Assembly: GCF_000219875.1 (NCBI RefSeq)
Contig: NC_017167.1
Span: forward strand, 2,195,572 to 2,259,571
Length of the DNA: 64,000 nt
Direction of reading: 5' to 3'
Source of the DNA: Alicyclobacillus acidocaldarius subsp. acidocaldarius Tc-4-1
GTDB taxonomy: Bacteria; Bacillota; Bacilli; Alicyclobacillales; Alicyclobacillaceae
Position 1 is the stretch's first letter, and every line of letters begins with the position of its first letter. This document shows, piece by piece, positions 41,419-53,583 of the stretch. The notes under the pieces are model-generated. The model was not told the origin of the DNA. It ran no database searches and saw nothing but the letters and a program-made list of their open reading frames with translations. The translations under genes and the position numbers were made by a program.

Positions 41419-41637
41419 TCACGGCGAACCCGCGTCTCCCTGCGCCAAACGCTCCTGCGCATAACGGACAAGCCTTTTGGTTATATTGCCACCGATGGAA
41501 CCGTTCTCGTACGATGAGACGAAGCCCCAGTACCCGTCCTCGGGGGGTGTGATGCCGAGTTCTCCGGCTATCTCGTACTTCATGTCCTGAAGCGCCCGCG
41601 ACGCTTGCCCGAGCAACAGGCGATTGCTTTTCGCCAT
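41419..41637 (-). CDS. Small acid-soluble spore protein, alpha/beta type
   Basis: 72 residues with the full SASP pattern: KYEIAGELGI including the GPR protease cleavage region, and GYWGFVSSYENGSIGGNITKRLV with the DNA-binding residues. It coats and protects spore DNA and supplies amino acids on germination. ATG at 41637 behind GGGAGGG. Expression should be under the forespore SigG; I did not resolve its promoter. Confirms a spore-forming host. Confidence 0.95.
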   Translation of the reverse strand: MAKSNRLLLGQASRALQDMKYEIAGELGITPPEDGYWGFVSSYENGSIGGNITKRLVRYAQERLAQGDAGSP

Positions 41638-41826
41638 GATGCATCCCTCCCTGGCGGTAGCATGCCCCGGGAGAGCAGATTGCGCACTGCGAATTCGCGC
41701 CAGCGGGCGAAGGCGCTGGGACTGGTACACGGTCCGATATGGGCGGAATGCTGGCTCGAAAAAGCGTCAAACGGCGCACCCCAAAAAGAGGTGTGCCGCC
41801 GTCCGCCGAAGCCTTGCAACACCTGC

Positions 41827-42960
41827 TCAGCGCTCGCTGAGCGGGACAAACTTGCGATCCGTCGGTCCAACGTACTCGGCCCGCGGGCGGATGAGTCGAT
41901 TGTTCTTATATTGCTCGAGCACGTGTGCCGTCCACCCCGAGATACGGCTGCACGCGAAGATGGGCGTATACAAGTGCGTCGGAATGCCGAGCGAATAGTA
42001 GAGCGACGCCGAATAGAAATCGACGTTCGCGTGCAGGCCCTTTACCTCGAGCATGTGCTTTTCAATGGCCTGGGACATCTCGAACCATTTCGTTTCGCCC
42101 TTCAACTCGCCCGCCTGTTTGCTGAGCTGGCGAAGGTGCGTCGCGCGCGGATCTTCCGTCCGATACACGCGATGGCCAAAGCCCATAATCTTCTTCTTCT
42201 GCGCGAGCGCCTCGTCAATCCAGGCGATGGCCTTGCTGGGTTCGCCAATTTCGAGCAGCATGCGCATCACCTGCTCGTTAGCGCCGCCGTGCAGAGGTCC
42301 CTTGAGCGTCCCAATGGCCGACGTGATAGCGGAATACATGTCCGACAGCGTGCCCGCCGTGACGCGCGCCGAGAACGTCGAAGCGTTCAATTCGTGATCT
42401 GCGTGCAGGATCAGTGCGGTATTGAAGGCCTTCTCCTCGAATTCGGAAGGCTTCGTGCCACGGAGGAGATAGAAGAAGTTCGCAGCGGCGCTCAGCGATG
42501 GATCCGGCTCCACGGGGTCCAGTCCTTGGCGAATGCGCTCGAACGAGGTGACGATGGTCGGAATCTTCGCGACGAGGCGGGCGGCTTTCCGGTAGTTCGC
42601 CTCTAGGCTCTCGTCGCCGTCATCCGGATCGTACAGACCGAGGAAGGAGACTGCCGTGCGAAGAACCGCCATCGCGTTCGCGTCCTTCGGAAGCCGTTTC
42701 AACAGGTCGAGCACGGGTTCAGCCAATGCCCGCTCACGGGCAAGTTCCTCGGTGAACGCTTTCAGTTGCGACTGATTCGGCAGATCGCCGTGCCACAGAA
42801 GGTACACGACTTCTTCAAACGACGCGCCGCCGTCGACGAGATCGTGGATATCATACCCGTAGTACAGAAGGCGACCCTGTTTCCCATCCAAGAAGCAGAT
42901 TTCGGACGTGTTGGAGACCACGTCTTCCAGCCCGGCTTTGAATGTCGTTTCCGCTGCCAT
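41827..42960 (-). CDS. Citrate synthase (or 2-methylcitrate synthase)
   Basis: 377 residues, a type II citrate synthase. Catalytic residues are in HADHELNAST, GPLHGGANEQV (His), MGFGHRVYRTEDPRA (His) and NVDFYSA (Asp). Condenses acetyl-CoA (or propionyl-CoA) with oxaloacetate. The C-terminal GWTAHVLEQYKNNRLIRP is typical of Gram-positive CitZ/MmgD proteins, so citrate and methylcitrate activity cannot be told apart. No icd, mdh or prp genes follow. Own promoter at 43047-43074. Confidence 0.92.
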   Translation of the reverse strand: MAAETTFKAGLEDVVSNTSEICFLDGKQGRLLYYGYDIHDLVDGGASFEEVVYLLWHGDLPNQSQLKAFTEELARERALAEPVLDLLKRLPKDANAMAVLRTAVSFLGLYDPDDGDESLEANYRKAARLVAKIPTIVTSFERIRQGLDPVEPDPSLSAAANFFYLLRGTKPSEFEEKAFNTALILHADHELNASTFSARVTAGTLSDMYSAITSAIGTLKGPLHGGANEQVMRMLLEIGEPSKAIAWIDEALAQKKKIMGFGHRVYRTEDPRATHLRQLSKQAGELKGETKWFEMSQAIEKHMLEVKGLHANVDFYSASLYYSLGIPTHLYTPIFACSRISGWTAHVLEQYKNNRLIRPRAEYVGPTDRKFVPLSER

Positions 42961-43046
42961 GAGCAGAACCTCCTCATCCCTCGCGATCTCGCCCGCATCC
43001 CCTGGGTCTCAGCGAGATCGCCCAATGCCGTATTTTGTACTCGGTC

Positions 43047-43074
43047 ATTATACTACATCCGTCGGTGCGCTCAA
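43047..43074 (-). promoter_or_regulatory. Promoter of the citrate synthase gene
   Basis: TTGAGC (RC of 43069-43074), 16-base spacer, TATAAT (RC of 43047-43052), about 85 bases before the ATG. Confidence 0.75.
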
Positions 43075-43113
43075 AAACCGTCAAGTTTCGGCAAGACAAG
43101 GATACGCGGGCTG

Positions 43114-43659
43114 TCATGCCATGGCGGCCATCCAGCCCGCGACGGCGAGGAGCACGAGGCCCGTCAACCGCTCCGCCGGCAGATGCTCCAACCGTGAGGC
43201 GAGGAAGCGCCCCGCCTCGAGCCCAGCGACGGTGAGAAGAAAACTCACGGTGCCAAACACGACGCCGGCGAAGGCGAGCGGCGCGCGCATCATGCCTAGA
43301 CTGAATCCGACGGTCAGGTTGTCGATGGACAGCGCGATAGCAAGTAGGATGATCTGCAGACCGCGGGCGCGCTCCACGGCGTCCATTTCGTCCTCGTCCT
43401 CCCGCCGCTTGAAGAGGCTGTAGAGACCGAGCAGGGCCAAGAGAGCGATGCCTACGATATGCGCGCTTCGGCCGAGCACGCTCGCCACCTCGCGACCCAC
43501 CCAGATGCCCAGGACAGGCATCCACGCCTCGAAGATGGCAAAGAGGATAGCGACGCGCCACTGCGCGCGGCGGCTGAGCCCGGACGCGCCGAGTCCGACA
43601 GCGGCGAGTCCGTTGTCGAGGCCAATTCCGAGGCCGATAAGAAGCAGCTGAGTCAACAC
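43114..43659 (-). CDS. mntP: Manganese efflux pump MntP-like membrane protein
   Basis: About 181 residues, six membrane helices in two related halves. Each half carries the family metal motif: LGIGLDNGLAAVGLGASG and IALSIDNLTVGFSLGM with conserved Asp. Known MntP proteins export Mn2+. GTG at 43659 or TTG at 43656 overlaps the end of the folC-like gene, indicating co-translation. No yybP-ykoY Mn2+ riboswitch is visible because the gene lies inside the transcription unit of the preceding gene. Confidence 0.8.
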   Translation of the reverse strand: MLTQLLLIGLGIGLDNGLAAVGLGASGLSRRAQWRVAILFAIFEAWMPVLGIWVGREVASVLGRSAHIVGIALLALLGLYSLFKRREDEDEMDAVERARGLQIILLAIALSIDNLTVGFSLGMMRAPLAFAGVVFGTVSFLLTVAGLEAGRFLASRLEHLPAERLTGLVLLAVAGWMAAMA

Positions 43660-45043
43660 GCCGTCCCATCCTCTCCAGACCGCGTCCAGATACATCCCGT
43701 AGGCACATCGAAGTAGCGCAGTGCATCGCCCACGAACGACTGGGTGCCGACGAGGAGGACGAGATCGTCTCGGGACGCATCCGCGAGCGCTAGGCGGATA
43801 GCGTCCTCTGGATTCGCTTCGCGGGACGCGGCATACCCAAGCGCCGCCGCGAGCGATACCAGGTCTCGCGTGAAATGGAGCGCTGGGTTCGTGGTCTCGG
43901 TGAACAGGATGCGATGCGCGATGGGCCCGAGTTCTCGAAGGACGCCCTCAGCGTCCTTGTCGTCGGGCAGGGACAGGACAAGGTGAATGCGGCCCCCTCA
44001 CTTCGCCGCGCGCGCCAGGCTTCGGCGAATCGGCGCACGTACGCCGCGCTCAGGCTGTGGATGGCGCCGTCGATCACGACGTCCGGCTCGCGCCGCACGA
44101 GCTGCAGCCGCCCCGTCAGCACGAGGCCGCGCAGATCTACGGCGATTTCCCTCGCCGACCGGCCGAGATCGCTCAACACCCGATGCGCCGCAGCGGCGGA
44201 AGCGGCAAGGTTGTCTGCGTACGGCACGAGGCGCTCGTCCACCTGGATGTCCGCGGTAAATCCGGGGCCGCGGACCTGCACGCGCAAACGGGCGTCGTCG
44301 AGGGACCACTCGAGGTCGTTGCCGACTTCGTGCACCTCGCCGCCCTTGGCCCGAAACGCCGTCAAAAAGGGCGCCATCACCTTGCGCGACAGCGGCGGCT
44401 GTAGACTCAACGACGCCCAGGCCGTGTGCTCCGTCAGAATGCCCATTTTGGCGATCACGACATCTTCCCAGGTCGGCCCCAGCCTGTCCAGGTGTTCGCC
44501 GAAGATGGGCGCGATGATGGCCCCGCGGTGCACCACCTGGTTGACGTCGTCGTGGCGCGCGCCGCGGCCGAGTTCGTACACGGCGGCCTCGACGCTCTGT
44601 TCCTCATACCATTTGGCGGCCATGACGGCCACGAGTCCAACGGGGCCGATATATTGATCCTCCGGCACGGGAAGCGCCGACGCAGCCGCACGGACCAACT
44701 CGCCGACGCGCACAAAGTCTTCTTCTGGAATCGGCACACCCTGTAGCCGAATTCGCTCGAGAAAGTCAATCAAGTGAGGGCTCGTGAAGAGTCCGACGCG
44801 CACGCCCACCTGCTGCAACATGGCAGCGGTGAGGATGGCGTGTGAGCCCTTTCCCTTGCTCCCGGTCACAGCGACGCTGTACACGCGCTCGTCCGGCCGA
44901 CCCATCGCGTCCAGCAACTGCCTCGTCCACTCGGGATGCCGCACGTCGCGATCGAATCCCTGCCTGCGCTCGCGCGGTACGCGGCTATAGGAGGAAAAGA
45001 TCCAGCGAATCATCTCGGTCACTTGCTCCGCCATTGGCGTCAT
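43653..45043 (-). pseudogene. FolC/Mur-ligase-like gene interrupted by a single-base frameshift
   Basis: The start (ATG 45043) to about 44000 encodes a FolC-like ligase: P-loop VAVTGSKGKGSHA, SPHLIDFLERIR, and YELGRGARHDDVN. From about 43997 the reading continues in another frame: LSLPDDKDAEGVLRELGPIA through LLVGTQSFVGDAL to a stop at 43653, which is the normal C-terminal ADP-binding part of FolC. The break coincides with a run of five C (43993-43997); one more base would restore a single 464-codon frame. It is either a real mutation or a sequencing error. Confidence 0.8.
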
Positions 45044-45097
45044 GACATGAACGTCCCTCGCTCTCCGCGGGTAGTGTATCACAGGGCGAGGCGCGCG

Positions 45098-45133
45098 CAA
45101 ACAGAGGCCGCCGGGCGGCGATACCCGGCGGCC
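45098..45133 (-). terminator. Terminator of the ilv-leu operon
   Basis: GGCCGCCGGG, loop TATCGCCG, CCCGGCGGCC, then TCTGTTTG on the minus strand, just after leuD. Confidence 0.82.
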
Positions 45134-45149
45134 GAGCGCAAGTCCTTTT

Positions 45150-45761
45150 TTACGCGTAGACGAACTGATACGGACGGCGCGAAGCCTCGTACGCGGCGAT
45201 CTCGGCCTCGTATTGAAGCGTGATGCCGATGTCGTCGAGCCCATGGAGCAGCATGTGCCGCTTGTGCGGATCGATCTCGAAGGAAAAGGTCACGCCGTGA
45301 TCGGTCGCGGCCGTCTGCTGCTCGAGATCCACCGTCATCCGCCGCCATTCGCCGCGCGCGTGCGACTCCGAGAGTTGTTTATATAGCTCGCGCGGAATGC
45401 GAATGGGCAGAAGCCCATTCTTGAAGCAGTTGTTGTAGAAGATGTCAGCGAACGACGGGGCGAGGATGACCCGAAACCCGTAGTCGCGCAGCGCCCATAC
45501 CGCGTGTTCGCGAGAAGATCCGCAGCCGAAGTTGTCGTCGACGAGCAGGATGGTCGCGCCTTGGGCTTCCGGCCGATTCAGCTCGAAGTCGGGATTGGGC
45601 GATCCATCCGGCAGGTACCGCCAATCGAAAAACAGGAACTCGCCGAACCCATCGCGCTCGATCCGCTTGAGGAACTGCTTCGGGATAATTTGATCCGTAT
45701 CCACGTTGACGCGGTTCATGCAGACCACGAGGCCTTCGTGCTTGACCAAGGGCTCCATCAC
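45150..45761 (-). CDS. leuD: 3-isopropylmalate dehydratase small subunit
   Basis: 203 residues, swivelling domain. Conserved stretches: [32 protein letters not shown] and [18 protein letters not shown]. With LeuC it isomerises 2-isopropylmalate to 3-isopropylmalate. GTG at 45761 overlaps the leuC stop by four bases. Last gene of the operon, followed by a terminator. Confidence 0.96.
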   Translation of the reverse strand: MMEPLVKHEGLVVCMNRVNVDTDQIIPKQFLKRIERDGFGEFLFFDWRYLPDGSPNPDFELNRPEAQGATILLVDDNFGCGSSREHAVWALRDYGFRVILAPSFADIFYNNCFKNGLLPIRIPRELYKQLSESHARGEWRRMTVDLEQQTAATDHGVTFSFEIDPHKRHMLLHGLDDIGITLQYEAEIAAYEASRRPYQFVYA

Positions 45762-47173
45762 GCCGTCACTCCTTCCGAGGTCAGCTCACGCACGTCGACG
45801 AAGTGCCCAGCGATGGCCGCGGCGGCCGCCATGGCCGGGCTGACAAGATGCGTGCGGGCTCCTTTGCCCTGCCGTCCTTCGAAGTTGCGGTTGGACGTCG
45901 ATGCGCACCGCTCCCCAGCCGGGATGATGTCGGGATTCATGCCGAGGCACGCGCTGCAGCCAGGCTCGCGCCACTCGAAGCCCGCTTCGAGGAAGATCTC
46001 GTGCAACCCCTCGGCCTCCGCCTGCTGCTTCACCTGCTTCGATCCCGGCACCACCACCGCGCGCACGCCGTCCGCGACGCGCCGGCCTTTCACGATGCTC
46101 GCGGCCAAGCGCAGATCCTCGATGCGGGCGTTCGTGCACGAGCCGATGAACACGTGCTGAATGGGGATCTCGGAGATTTTGGTTCCCGGCTTCAGGTCCA
46201 TGTACTCAAGCGCCTGACGGATGGCCAGCGCCTCCTCCTCGGACTTCGCGTCCTTCGGATCCGGCACGACGCCGCTGATGCCAACCCCCTGTCCCGGATT
46301 GGTGCCCCATGTCACCTGCGGCTCGAGGTCATTCACATCGAAGACCACGTCGACATCAAAGGCGGCGTCGGGATCGGACTTCAGTTCACGCCACGCGGCG
46401 ACGCACGCCTCCCAATCCGCGCCCTTCGGCGCGTAGCGCCGGCCCTGGACGTAGGCGATGGTCGTCTCGTCCGGCGCCATCATGCCCGCACGGGCGCCGA
46501 ACTCGATGGACATGTTGCAGATGGTCATCCGCTGCTCCATGCTGAGCTCTGGGATCAGGCCGCCGGCGTACTCCACGACGTGACCCGTGCCGAAATTCAC
46601 ACCGTATTTCGCAATCAGGCCGAGGATCACGTCCTTGGCGGTGACACCCGGTTGTAGCGAGCCATTCAGCTGAATGCGCATGGTCTTCGGTCGGCTCTGC
46701 CAGAGGCACTGCGTGGCGAGCACGTGCTCCACCTCACTCGTGCCGATGCCGAAGGCGAGCGCGCCGAACGCGCCGTGCGTCGACGTGTGGCTGTCGCCGC
46801 AGACAATCGTCTTCCCCGGCATGGTCAGGCCGAGCTCCGGTCCGATGACGTGTACGATGCCCTGGAAGGGACTGTCGAGCCCCGCCAATTGGACGCCGAA
46901 ATCGCGGCAGTTCTGCTCAAGCGTTTCAATCTGCTTGCGCGCAATGGCGTCTCGGACATCTTTCGGATTCACCGTCGGCACGTTGTGATCCATGGTCGCA
47001 AACGTCAGCTCGGGCCGGCGAACCTTGCGCCCCGCGAAACGAAGTCCGGCAAACGCCTGAGGCGACGTCACCTCGTGGACGAGGTGCAGGTCAATGTAGA
47101 GAAGCGTCTGTCCATCCGGCAGTTCCTTGACCACGTGCGCGTCCCAGACTTTTTCGAACAGAGTCCTCCCCAT
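45758..47173 (-). CDS. leuC: 3-isopropylmalate dehydratase large subunit
   Basis: 471 residues, aconitase family. Substrate and cluster regions are visible: [41 protein letters not shown], and the two further [4Fe-4S] cysteines in [33 protein letters not shown] is the C-terminal signature. ATG at 47173 overlaps the leuB stop by one base (TGATG) with AAAGGAGG upstream. Confidence 0.96.
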   Translation of the reverse strand: MGRTLFEKVWDAHVVKELPDGQTLLYIDLHLVHEVTSPQAFAGLRFAGRKVRRPELTFATMDHNVPTVNPKDVRDAIARKQIETLEQNCRDFGVQLAGLDSPFQGIVHVIGPELGLTMPGKTIVCGDSHTSTHGAFGALAFGIGTSEVEHVLATQCLWQSRPKTMRIQLNGSLQPGVTAKDVILGLIAKYGVNFGTGHVVEYAGGLIPELSMEQRMTICNMSIEFGARAGMMAPDETTIAYVQGRRYAPKGADWEACVAAWRELKSDPDAAFDVDVVFDVNDLEPQVTWGTNPGQGVGISGVVPDPKDAKSEEEALAIRQALEYMDLKPGTKISEIPIQHVFIGSCTNARIEDLRLAASIVKGRRVADGVRAVVVPGSKQVKQQAEAEGLHEIFLEAGFEWREPGCSACLGMNPDIIPAGERCASTSNRNFEGRQGKGARTHLVSPAMAAAAAIAGHFVDVRELTSEGVTA

Positions 47174-48252
47174 CAACCGAGCCTCCTTTTCACGTCTTCG
47201 CAAACCATCGCACTGACTTCAGCGGTTTTGACAAACGCCTCGCCACTCTGGGCGAGATCGCGCGTTCGGATGCCGCGCTCGATCACGCCATGCACGGCCT
47301 GCTCGATGGCGTCCGCAGCCTCGGGAAAGTGCAGAGAATGGCGCATCATGAGCGCCACAGACAGAAACGTGGCCAGCGGATTGGCGAGGCCCTGACCCGC
47401 GATGTCCGGCGCCGAACCGTGCACGGGCTCGTACAGGCCAGGCCCCCCTTCGCCGAGGCTCGCGGAAGGCAACATGCCGATGGATCCCGTGATGACGGCC
47501 GCCTCGTCGCTCAAGATGTCCCCAAACATGTTCTCGGTCACGATCACGTCAAACGTCTTCGGCCTCGTGATGATCTGCATGGCGGCGTTGTCCACCAGCA
47601 AATGCTCGACCGAAACGCCTGGGTATTCGGGCGCAACCTCTTCCACCACCTCGCGCCACACGCGGCTCGATTCGAGCACATTCGCCTTATCGACCGACGT
47701 CACGCGCCCCCGCCGGCCTTTCGCGAGTTCAAAGGCCACCTTCACCACGCGGCGGATCTCGGCGCGCGTGTAGTGAAGCGTGTCCACCACCGCTTCGCCG
47801 CCATCGAGGCGGGCCTTCGGCTGGCCGAAATAAAGCCCACCCGTTAACTCCCGCACGATGATGAAATCCACGCCTTCGACAAGCTCCGGCTTGAGCGGCG
47901 AGGCCAGCAACAGCCCTGGCCAGGTCCGGATGGGCCGAAGATTCGCGTAGACCTCAAGCGCTTTGCGGATGCCGAGCAGCCCTGCCTCGGGGCGCTTGTC
48001 TCCAGGGAGATGATCCCATTTTGGCCCGCCTACCGCGCCGAGCAGCACAGCGTCTGCCGCGCGACAGAGCCGCACCGTCTCGTCTGGCAACGGCGAGCCG
48101 GTCTGGTCGAACGCAGCGCCGCCAATCAGGCCCTCTTCGAGGTTCCACGTCTCCCCCCGGCTCGCGGCGACGATCTGGATCAGCTTGACCGCCTCCGCCG
48201 TGACTTCTCGGCCGATGCCGTCACCGGGCAAGATTGCAATGTTCTTTGTCAT
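47173..48252 (-). CDS. leuB: 3-isopropylmalate dehydrogenase
   Basis: 359 residues. NAD-dependent oxidative decarboxylation of 3-isopropylmalate. Motifs: [22 protein letters not shown] with substrate Args, [26 protein letters not shown] with metal Asp, and the NAD site [21 protein letters not shown] at 48252 behind AAAGGGACGG. It directly follows ilvC; leuA, normally placed between them in Bacillus, is absent. Confidence 0.96.
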   Translation of the reverse strand: MTKNIAILPGDGIGREVTAEAVKLIQIVAASRGETWNLEEGLIGGAAFDQTGSPLPDETVRLCRAADAVLLGAVGGPKWDHLPGDKRPEAGLLGIRKALEVYANLRPIRTWPGLLLASPLKPELVEGVDFIIVRELTGGLYFGQPKARLDGGEAVVDTLHYTRAEIRRVVKVAFELAKGRRGRVTSVDKANVLESSRVWREVVEEVAPEYPGVSVEHLLVDNAAMQIITRPKTFDVIVTENMFGDILSDEAAVITGSIGMLPSASLGEGGPGLYEPVHGSAPDIAGQGLANPLATFLSVALMMRHSLHFPEAADAIEQAVHGVIERGIRTRDLAQSGEAFVKTAEVSAMVCEDVKRRLG

Positions 48253-48280
48253 GCCATCCGTCCCTTTCAGCTCGCATGTT

Positions 48281-48305
48281 GCAGAATGCGCAGGCGAGCG
48301 CACGC
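48281..48305 (-). repeat. Intercistronic hairpin between ilvC and leuB
   Basis: AGGCGGGCGCA, GCG, TGCGCTCGCCT (one mismatch) in the 84-base gap between ilvC and leuB. No T-run follows, so it is more likely a processing or stability element than a terminator. Confidence 0.55.
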
Positions 48306-48336
48306 TGCGCCCGCCTGGTGTCGAAATGCCGCGCCA

Positions 48337-49404
<1,068 letters not shown>

Positions 49405-49468
49405 TTAGAGAATCCAGGTGGTTACAGGTGCGTCTCGGCGGGGCTTCACATCCCACCCCGCCGCCCAT

Positions 49469-49999
49469 CTAGATGTGGAGGACCTGCGCCTCTCCGGCGC
49501 GCTTCGGGTCGGCCGAGGACGCCGCCTCGCGCGGCAGCGCCGTCAGCCCCGTGCGTGCCAATTCGCGAATGCCATACGGCCGGAGCAGGGCAATAAGCGC
49601 GTCGATTTTCTCCGCATCGCCCGTCACCTGCACCGTCACCGTCTCGCGCCCGACATCGACGATGTTCGCCCGGAACGGCTCGATGAGCGAATGGATAATC
49701 GCGCGCTCGGCGATGGGGCTCGACACCCGGATGAGCGCCAGCTCTCGCGCGACCATCGCCTGATCCGTGAGATCCGTCACCTTCAGCACGTCAATCTGTT
49801 TGTGAAGCTGCTTGATGACCTGCTCCAGCGCAGCCTCGTCCATGTCGCTCATGACAATCGTCATGCGCGAAATCTCCGGGTTTTCCGTGATGCAGACGGT
49901 GAGGCTCTGGATGTTAAATCCCTTGCGCATAAAGAGCGCCGTGATTCGGTTGAGTACGCCGGGTTTGTTGTGCACGAGCACGGACAGGACAGGCGTCAT
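49469..49999 (-). CDS. ilvN: Acetolactate synthase regulatory subunit
   Basis: 176 residues. An ACT domain at 1-75 ([20 protein letters not shown], valine-binding) and the C-terminal ALS_ss_C domain (about 85-155, [20 protein letters not shown]). It activates IlvB and gives valine feedback. ATG overlaps the ilvB stop (ATGA). Confidence 0.95.
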   Translation of the reverse strand: MTPVLSVLVHNKPGVLNRITALFMRKGFNIQSLTVCITENPEISRMTIVMSDMDEAALEQVIKQLHKQIDVLKVTDLTDQAMVARELALIRVSSPIAERAIIHSLIEPFRANIVDVGRETVTVQVTGDAEKIDALIALLRPYGIRELARTGLTALPREAASSADPKRAGEAQVLHI

Positions 50000-51735
50000 G
50001 GCCTCACCCCCACCATCTGGTGGATCCCGGTGCCCGGCGCGACCATCGGGTACACGTTCTCATTCGGATCCACCACGCACTCCAGGAGCCCTGGCCCCGG
50101 TTCGCGGAGAAACGCCTCAAGCGCTGCGGTCAGTTCCTCGTCCCGCTCCACGCGCGCCGAGGGAATGCGGTACGCCTCGCCCAGCTTCACGAAGTCAGGC
50201 TGCCATGGAAGCAGCGATTCCGAATACCGCTCGCCGTGAAACAGCTCCTGCCACTGCCTCACCATGCCGAGCGCGCTGTTGTTGACGATCACGACCTTGA
50301 TGGGAAGCCGGTGCTCGCCAATCACGGCGAGTTCCTGCAGCGTCATCTGGAACCCCGCGTCGCCCAGGATAGCCACTACGAGCTTATCCGGCTGTCCAAA
50401 GTGGGCACCAATGGCCGCCGGCAAACCGAACCCCATGGTACCCAGTCCGCCCGATGTCACCCACCGATCCGGCTGATTCAGCGGGAAGAATTGCGCAGCC
50501 CACATCTGGTGCTGGCCGACGTCCGTCGTGACGACGACGTCCCCTTTCGTGATCCGCGCAATTTCCGCGATCAGCCGCTGCGGCTTGATGTGCTTCCCAT
50601 CTTGCACCCACCAAAACGGAAGTTCCCTTTTCACCCGCAGCAACTCTTCGCGCCACGCCTCCGCGTCCGGCGGTGGAACATCGATGCTGAGCATCATGGA
50701 CAGCGCCTCGCCGACGTCGCCCACCACCGGAATGTCGGTAGGCACGTTTTTGCCAATCTCGGCCGGATCGATGTCGATGTGCGCCACCACCGCGTGCGGC
50801 GCGAAGTGCTCCAACTTGCCGGTCAGGCGGTCATCAAACCGGGCGCCGAGATTGATGAGGAAGTCCGTCTCGTAGAGCGCTTTGTTGGCCGCCGCGCTTC
50901 CGTGCATCCCGCCCATGCCGAGGCACAGCGGATGAGACGCCGGAAAGCTGCCGAGGCCGAGCAGCGTCTGTACCACCGGAAGCTGATACTTTTCGACAAA
51001 CGCCAGGAGCTTCTCGGTCGCCCTCGCATGCAGCACGCCGGCTCCCGCCAGCACCACGGGCCGCTTGGCGTGTTGCAGGCCGTGCATCAACTTCCGAATC
51101 TGCATGTGGTGAGGCACCACGGTCGGCTGATATCCAGGCAGCTGCGGCGGATCATCATACGCGAACCACGCCTCTTCCCCTGACACGTCCTTGGGAATAT
51201 CGATCAGCACAGGCCCTTTACGGCCCGAGTTGGCGATGTGAAACGCCTCTTTGAAGACCTTCGGAATTTCCGACGCGTGCCGGATTTGATAGTTATGCTT
51301 GGTGATGGGCGTCGAGATGCCAATGATGGACGTCTCCTGAAACGCGTCGGTGCCAATCACGGTCTTTGCCACCTGACCCGTAATGGCGACGAGCGGAATG
51401 CTGTCCATCATCGCGTCGGCCAAGCCGGTGACGAGATTGGTGGCGCCTGGCCCACTTGTGGCAATCACGACGCCCGGCTTCCCCGTTACGCGAGCGTAGC
51501 CCTCCGCAGCGTGAATGGCCCCTTGCTCATGGCGCGTCAAGACGTGGCGAATGCCACATTGGTAGAGCGCGTCGTACAGCGGTAGCACCGCCCCACCGGG
51601 ATACCCGAAGATGACCTCGACCTGCTCTCGGCGCAGCGCCTCTACGACCATGTCGGCACCTTTCATCCACATGGCTCCGCCTTCTCCCGAGCGCGTCAGC
51701 GTCTCGTCATCTGCCGGTTTTGACATTCCAGGCAT
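49996..51735 (-). CDS. ilvB: Acetolactate synthase catalytic subunit
   Basis: 579 residues, ThDP enzyme. Motifs: [15 protein letters not shown], catalytic Glu in [29 protein letters not shown], and the ThDP/Mg2+ site [14 protein letters not shown] to [12 protein letters not shown]. It makes acetolactate or acetohydroxybutyrate. ATG at 51735 follows GGAGGAAACGCG. Twenty-seven bases after ilvD. Confidence 0.96.
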   Translation of the reverse strand: MPGMSKPADDETLTRSGEGGAMWMKGADMVVEALRREQVEVIFGYPGGAVLPLYDALYQCGIRHVLTRHEQGAIHAAEGYARVTGKPGVVIATSGPGATNLVTGLADAMMDSIPLVAITGQVAKTVIGTDAFQETSIIGISTPITKHNYQIRHASEIPKVFKEAFHIANSGRKGPVLIDIPKDVSGEEAWFAYDDPPQLPGYQPTVVPHHMQIRKLMHGLQHAKRPVVLAGAGVLHARATEKLLAFVEKYQLPVVQTLLGLGSFPASHPLCLGMGGMHGSAAANKALYETDFLINLGARFDDRLTGKLEHFAPHAVVAHIDIDPAEIGKNVPTDIPVVGDVGEALSMMLSIDVPPPDAEAWREELLRVKRELPFWWVQDGKHIKPQRLIAEIARITKGDVVVTTDVGQHQMWAAQFFPLNQPDRWVTSGGLGTMGFGLPAAIGAHFGQPDKLVVAILGDAGFQMTLQELAVIGEHRLPIKVVIVNNSALGMVRQWQELFHGERYSESLLPWQPDFVKLGEAYRIPSARVERDEELTAALEAFLREPGPGLLECVVDPNENVYPMVAPGTGIHQMVGVRP

Positions 51736-51762
51736 CGCGTTTCCTCCTCTCCACAAGGGTTC

Positions 51763-53436
51763 TCATGCGTCCACCGTCAGTACTGCACCGGTGTTCGCCG
51801 ACGTGACCAGCTTCTGATAACGAGCGAGGTAGCCCGTGAGCTTCTCTTTCGCGGGCGGCTGATAACGCGCCCTGCGCGCTGCCAGTTCCTCATCCGACAC
51901 CCTCAGGGTGATGGTGCGGTTTGGAATGTCAATCTCAATCTCGTCTCCATCCTCGACGAGCGCAATCGGCCCCCCAACGCCCGCCTCAGGCGAGATATGG
52001 CCGACGCAAATCCCTCGCGTGGCCCCTGAGAATCGGCCATCCGTGATGAGGGCCACCTCGCGGCCGAGGCCCCGTCCCACGATGGACGACGTGGGCGCCA
52101 GCATCTCAGGCATCCCCGGCCCGCCCTTCGGCCCTTCGTAGCGAATGACCACAACGTGACCCGGTTGCACCTTGCCGCTGTTGATGCCCTCCATCGCCTC
52201 GTCCTGCGAATTGAAGCAGATAGCGCGGCCCACAAACCGCTGGATGTCGGGATCGACCGCACCGACTTTCAGCACCGCCCCGTCTGGCGCGAGATTGCCG
52301 AACAGGATGGACAGACCGCCTTCGCGGCTATACGGGTTCGAAGCCGGGCGGATGACGCGCTCGTCAAGGATCTTCGCGTCCTTGACTTGCTCGTACAGCG
52401 TCTTGCCCGTCACCGTGATGCGATCCGGGTGAACCACGTCCGTGTGTTCGCACAACTCCCGGATGATGGCCGAGACGCCGCCAGCGCGGTGCACGTCCTG
52501 GATGCTGTACTCGGACGCAGGGCTGATCTTTGCGAGATACGGAACTTTTTTGGCAATTTCGTTGATATCGCTCAGGGAATAGTCGATGCCCGCCTCGTGT
52601 GCAATGGCCATCAGGTGCAGGACGGTATTCGTCGATCCGCCCATGGCCATATCCAGCGCGAACGCGTCATCAATGGCTTCGCGGGTGATGATGTCGCGCG
52701 GCCGAATGTCCTGCTCCACCATGCGGATGAGGTGTTTGGCGGCCTCATAGATGAGCTCGTGCCGCTCCTTGGACGTGGCGACCAGCGTGCCGTTGCCGGG
52801 GAGTGCGATGCCCAACATCTCCATGATGCAGTTCATAGAGTTGGCGGTGAACATGCCGGAACACGAGCCACACGTGGGACAGGCATTGCGCTCCAGATCC
52901 AGCAGATCGTCTTCGGAAATCTGGCCGCTCATGTACTGGCCCACGCCTTCGAAGACGGAACTGAGGGAAAGCGGACGACCCGTGCGGGATCTGCCCGCTT
53001 CCATCGGACCGCCGGACACGAACACCGCCGGCACGTTGCAGCGCACGGCCGCCATGAGCATGCCAGGCGTGATCTTGTCGCAGTTGGGGATGAAAAAGAC
53101 GCCGTCAAACCAGTGGGCGTTGATCATCGTCTCGGCCGAATCGGCGATGAGCTCACGGCTCGCGAGCGAATACCGCATGCCGATGTGCCCCATCGCAATC
53201 CCGTCGTCCACCCCGATGGTGTTGAACTCAAACGGAACGCCGCCGGCCTGGCGGATGGCATCTTTCACGACCTCCGCGAATTCACGGAGATGAACGTGGC
53301 CCGGAACGATGTCGACGTACGAGTTGCACACACCGATAAACGGTTTGGACAGATCCCTGGGTTTAACGCCCGTGGCATACAGCAAGGCCCTGTGTGGCGC
53401 CCGGTCCACACCCTTCTTGATCATGTCGCTTCTCAT
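51763..53436 (-). CDS. ilvD: Dihydroxy-acid dehydratase
   Basis: 557 residues, IlvD/EDD family. Iron-sulfur Cys in [16 protein letters not shown] and [19 protein letters not shown], plus [16 protein letters not shown]; the C-terminal domain carries [12 protein letters not shown] and [12 protein letters not shown]. It dehydrates dihydroxy-isovalerate to the keto acid. ATG at 53436 behind GGAGTGGCAAATCT. Confidence 0.96.
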   Translation of the reverse strand: MRSDMIKKGVDRAPHRALLYATGVKPRDLSKPFIGVCNSYVDIVPGHVHLREFAEVVKDAIRQAGGVPFEFNTIGVDDGIAMGHIGMRYSLASRELIADSAETMINAHWFDGVFFIPNCDKITPGMLMAAVRCNVPAVFVSGGPMEAGRSRTGRPLSLSSVFEGVGQYMSGQISEDDLLDLERNACPTCGSCSGMFTANSMNCIMEMLGIALPGNGTLVATSKERHELIYEAAKHLIRMVEQDIRPRDIITREAIDDAFALDMAMGGSTNTVLHLMAIAHEAGIDYSLSDINEIAKKVPYLAKISPASEYSIQDVHRAGGVSAIIRELCEHTDVVHPDRITVTGKTLYEQVKDAKILDERVIRPASNPYSREGGLSILFGNLAPDGAVLKVGAVDPDIQRFVGRAICFNSQDEAMEGINSGKVQPGHVVVIRYEGPKGGPGMPEMLAPTSSIVGRGLGREVALITDGRFSGATRGICVGHISPEAGVGGPIALVEDGDEIEIDIPNRTITLRVSDEELAARRARYQPPAKEKLTGYLARYQKLVTSANTGAVLTVDA

Positions 53437-53583
53437 AGATTTGCCACTCCTCGCAAAACCTTGTCTATCTCTTTTTTCGCGTCTCTACGTCGCTTAGACC
53501 GATCTCGACTCCATCTTCCGTGCCATCGCGTTCAGCGCATCAACCACGTCGCCAAGAGTGAACCTCGCGCGGAAGCGCTGGGT

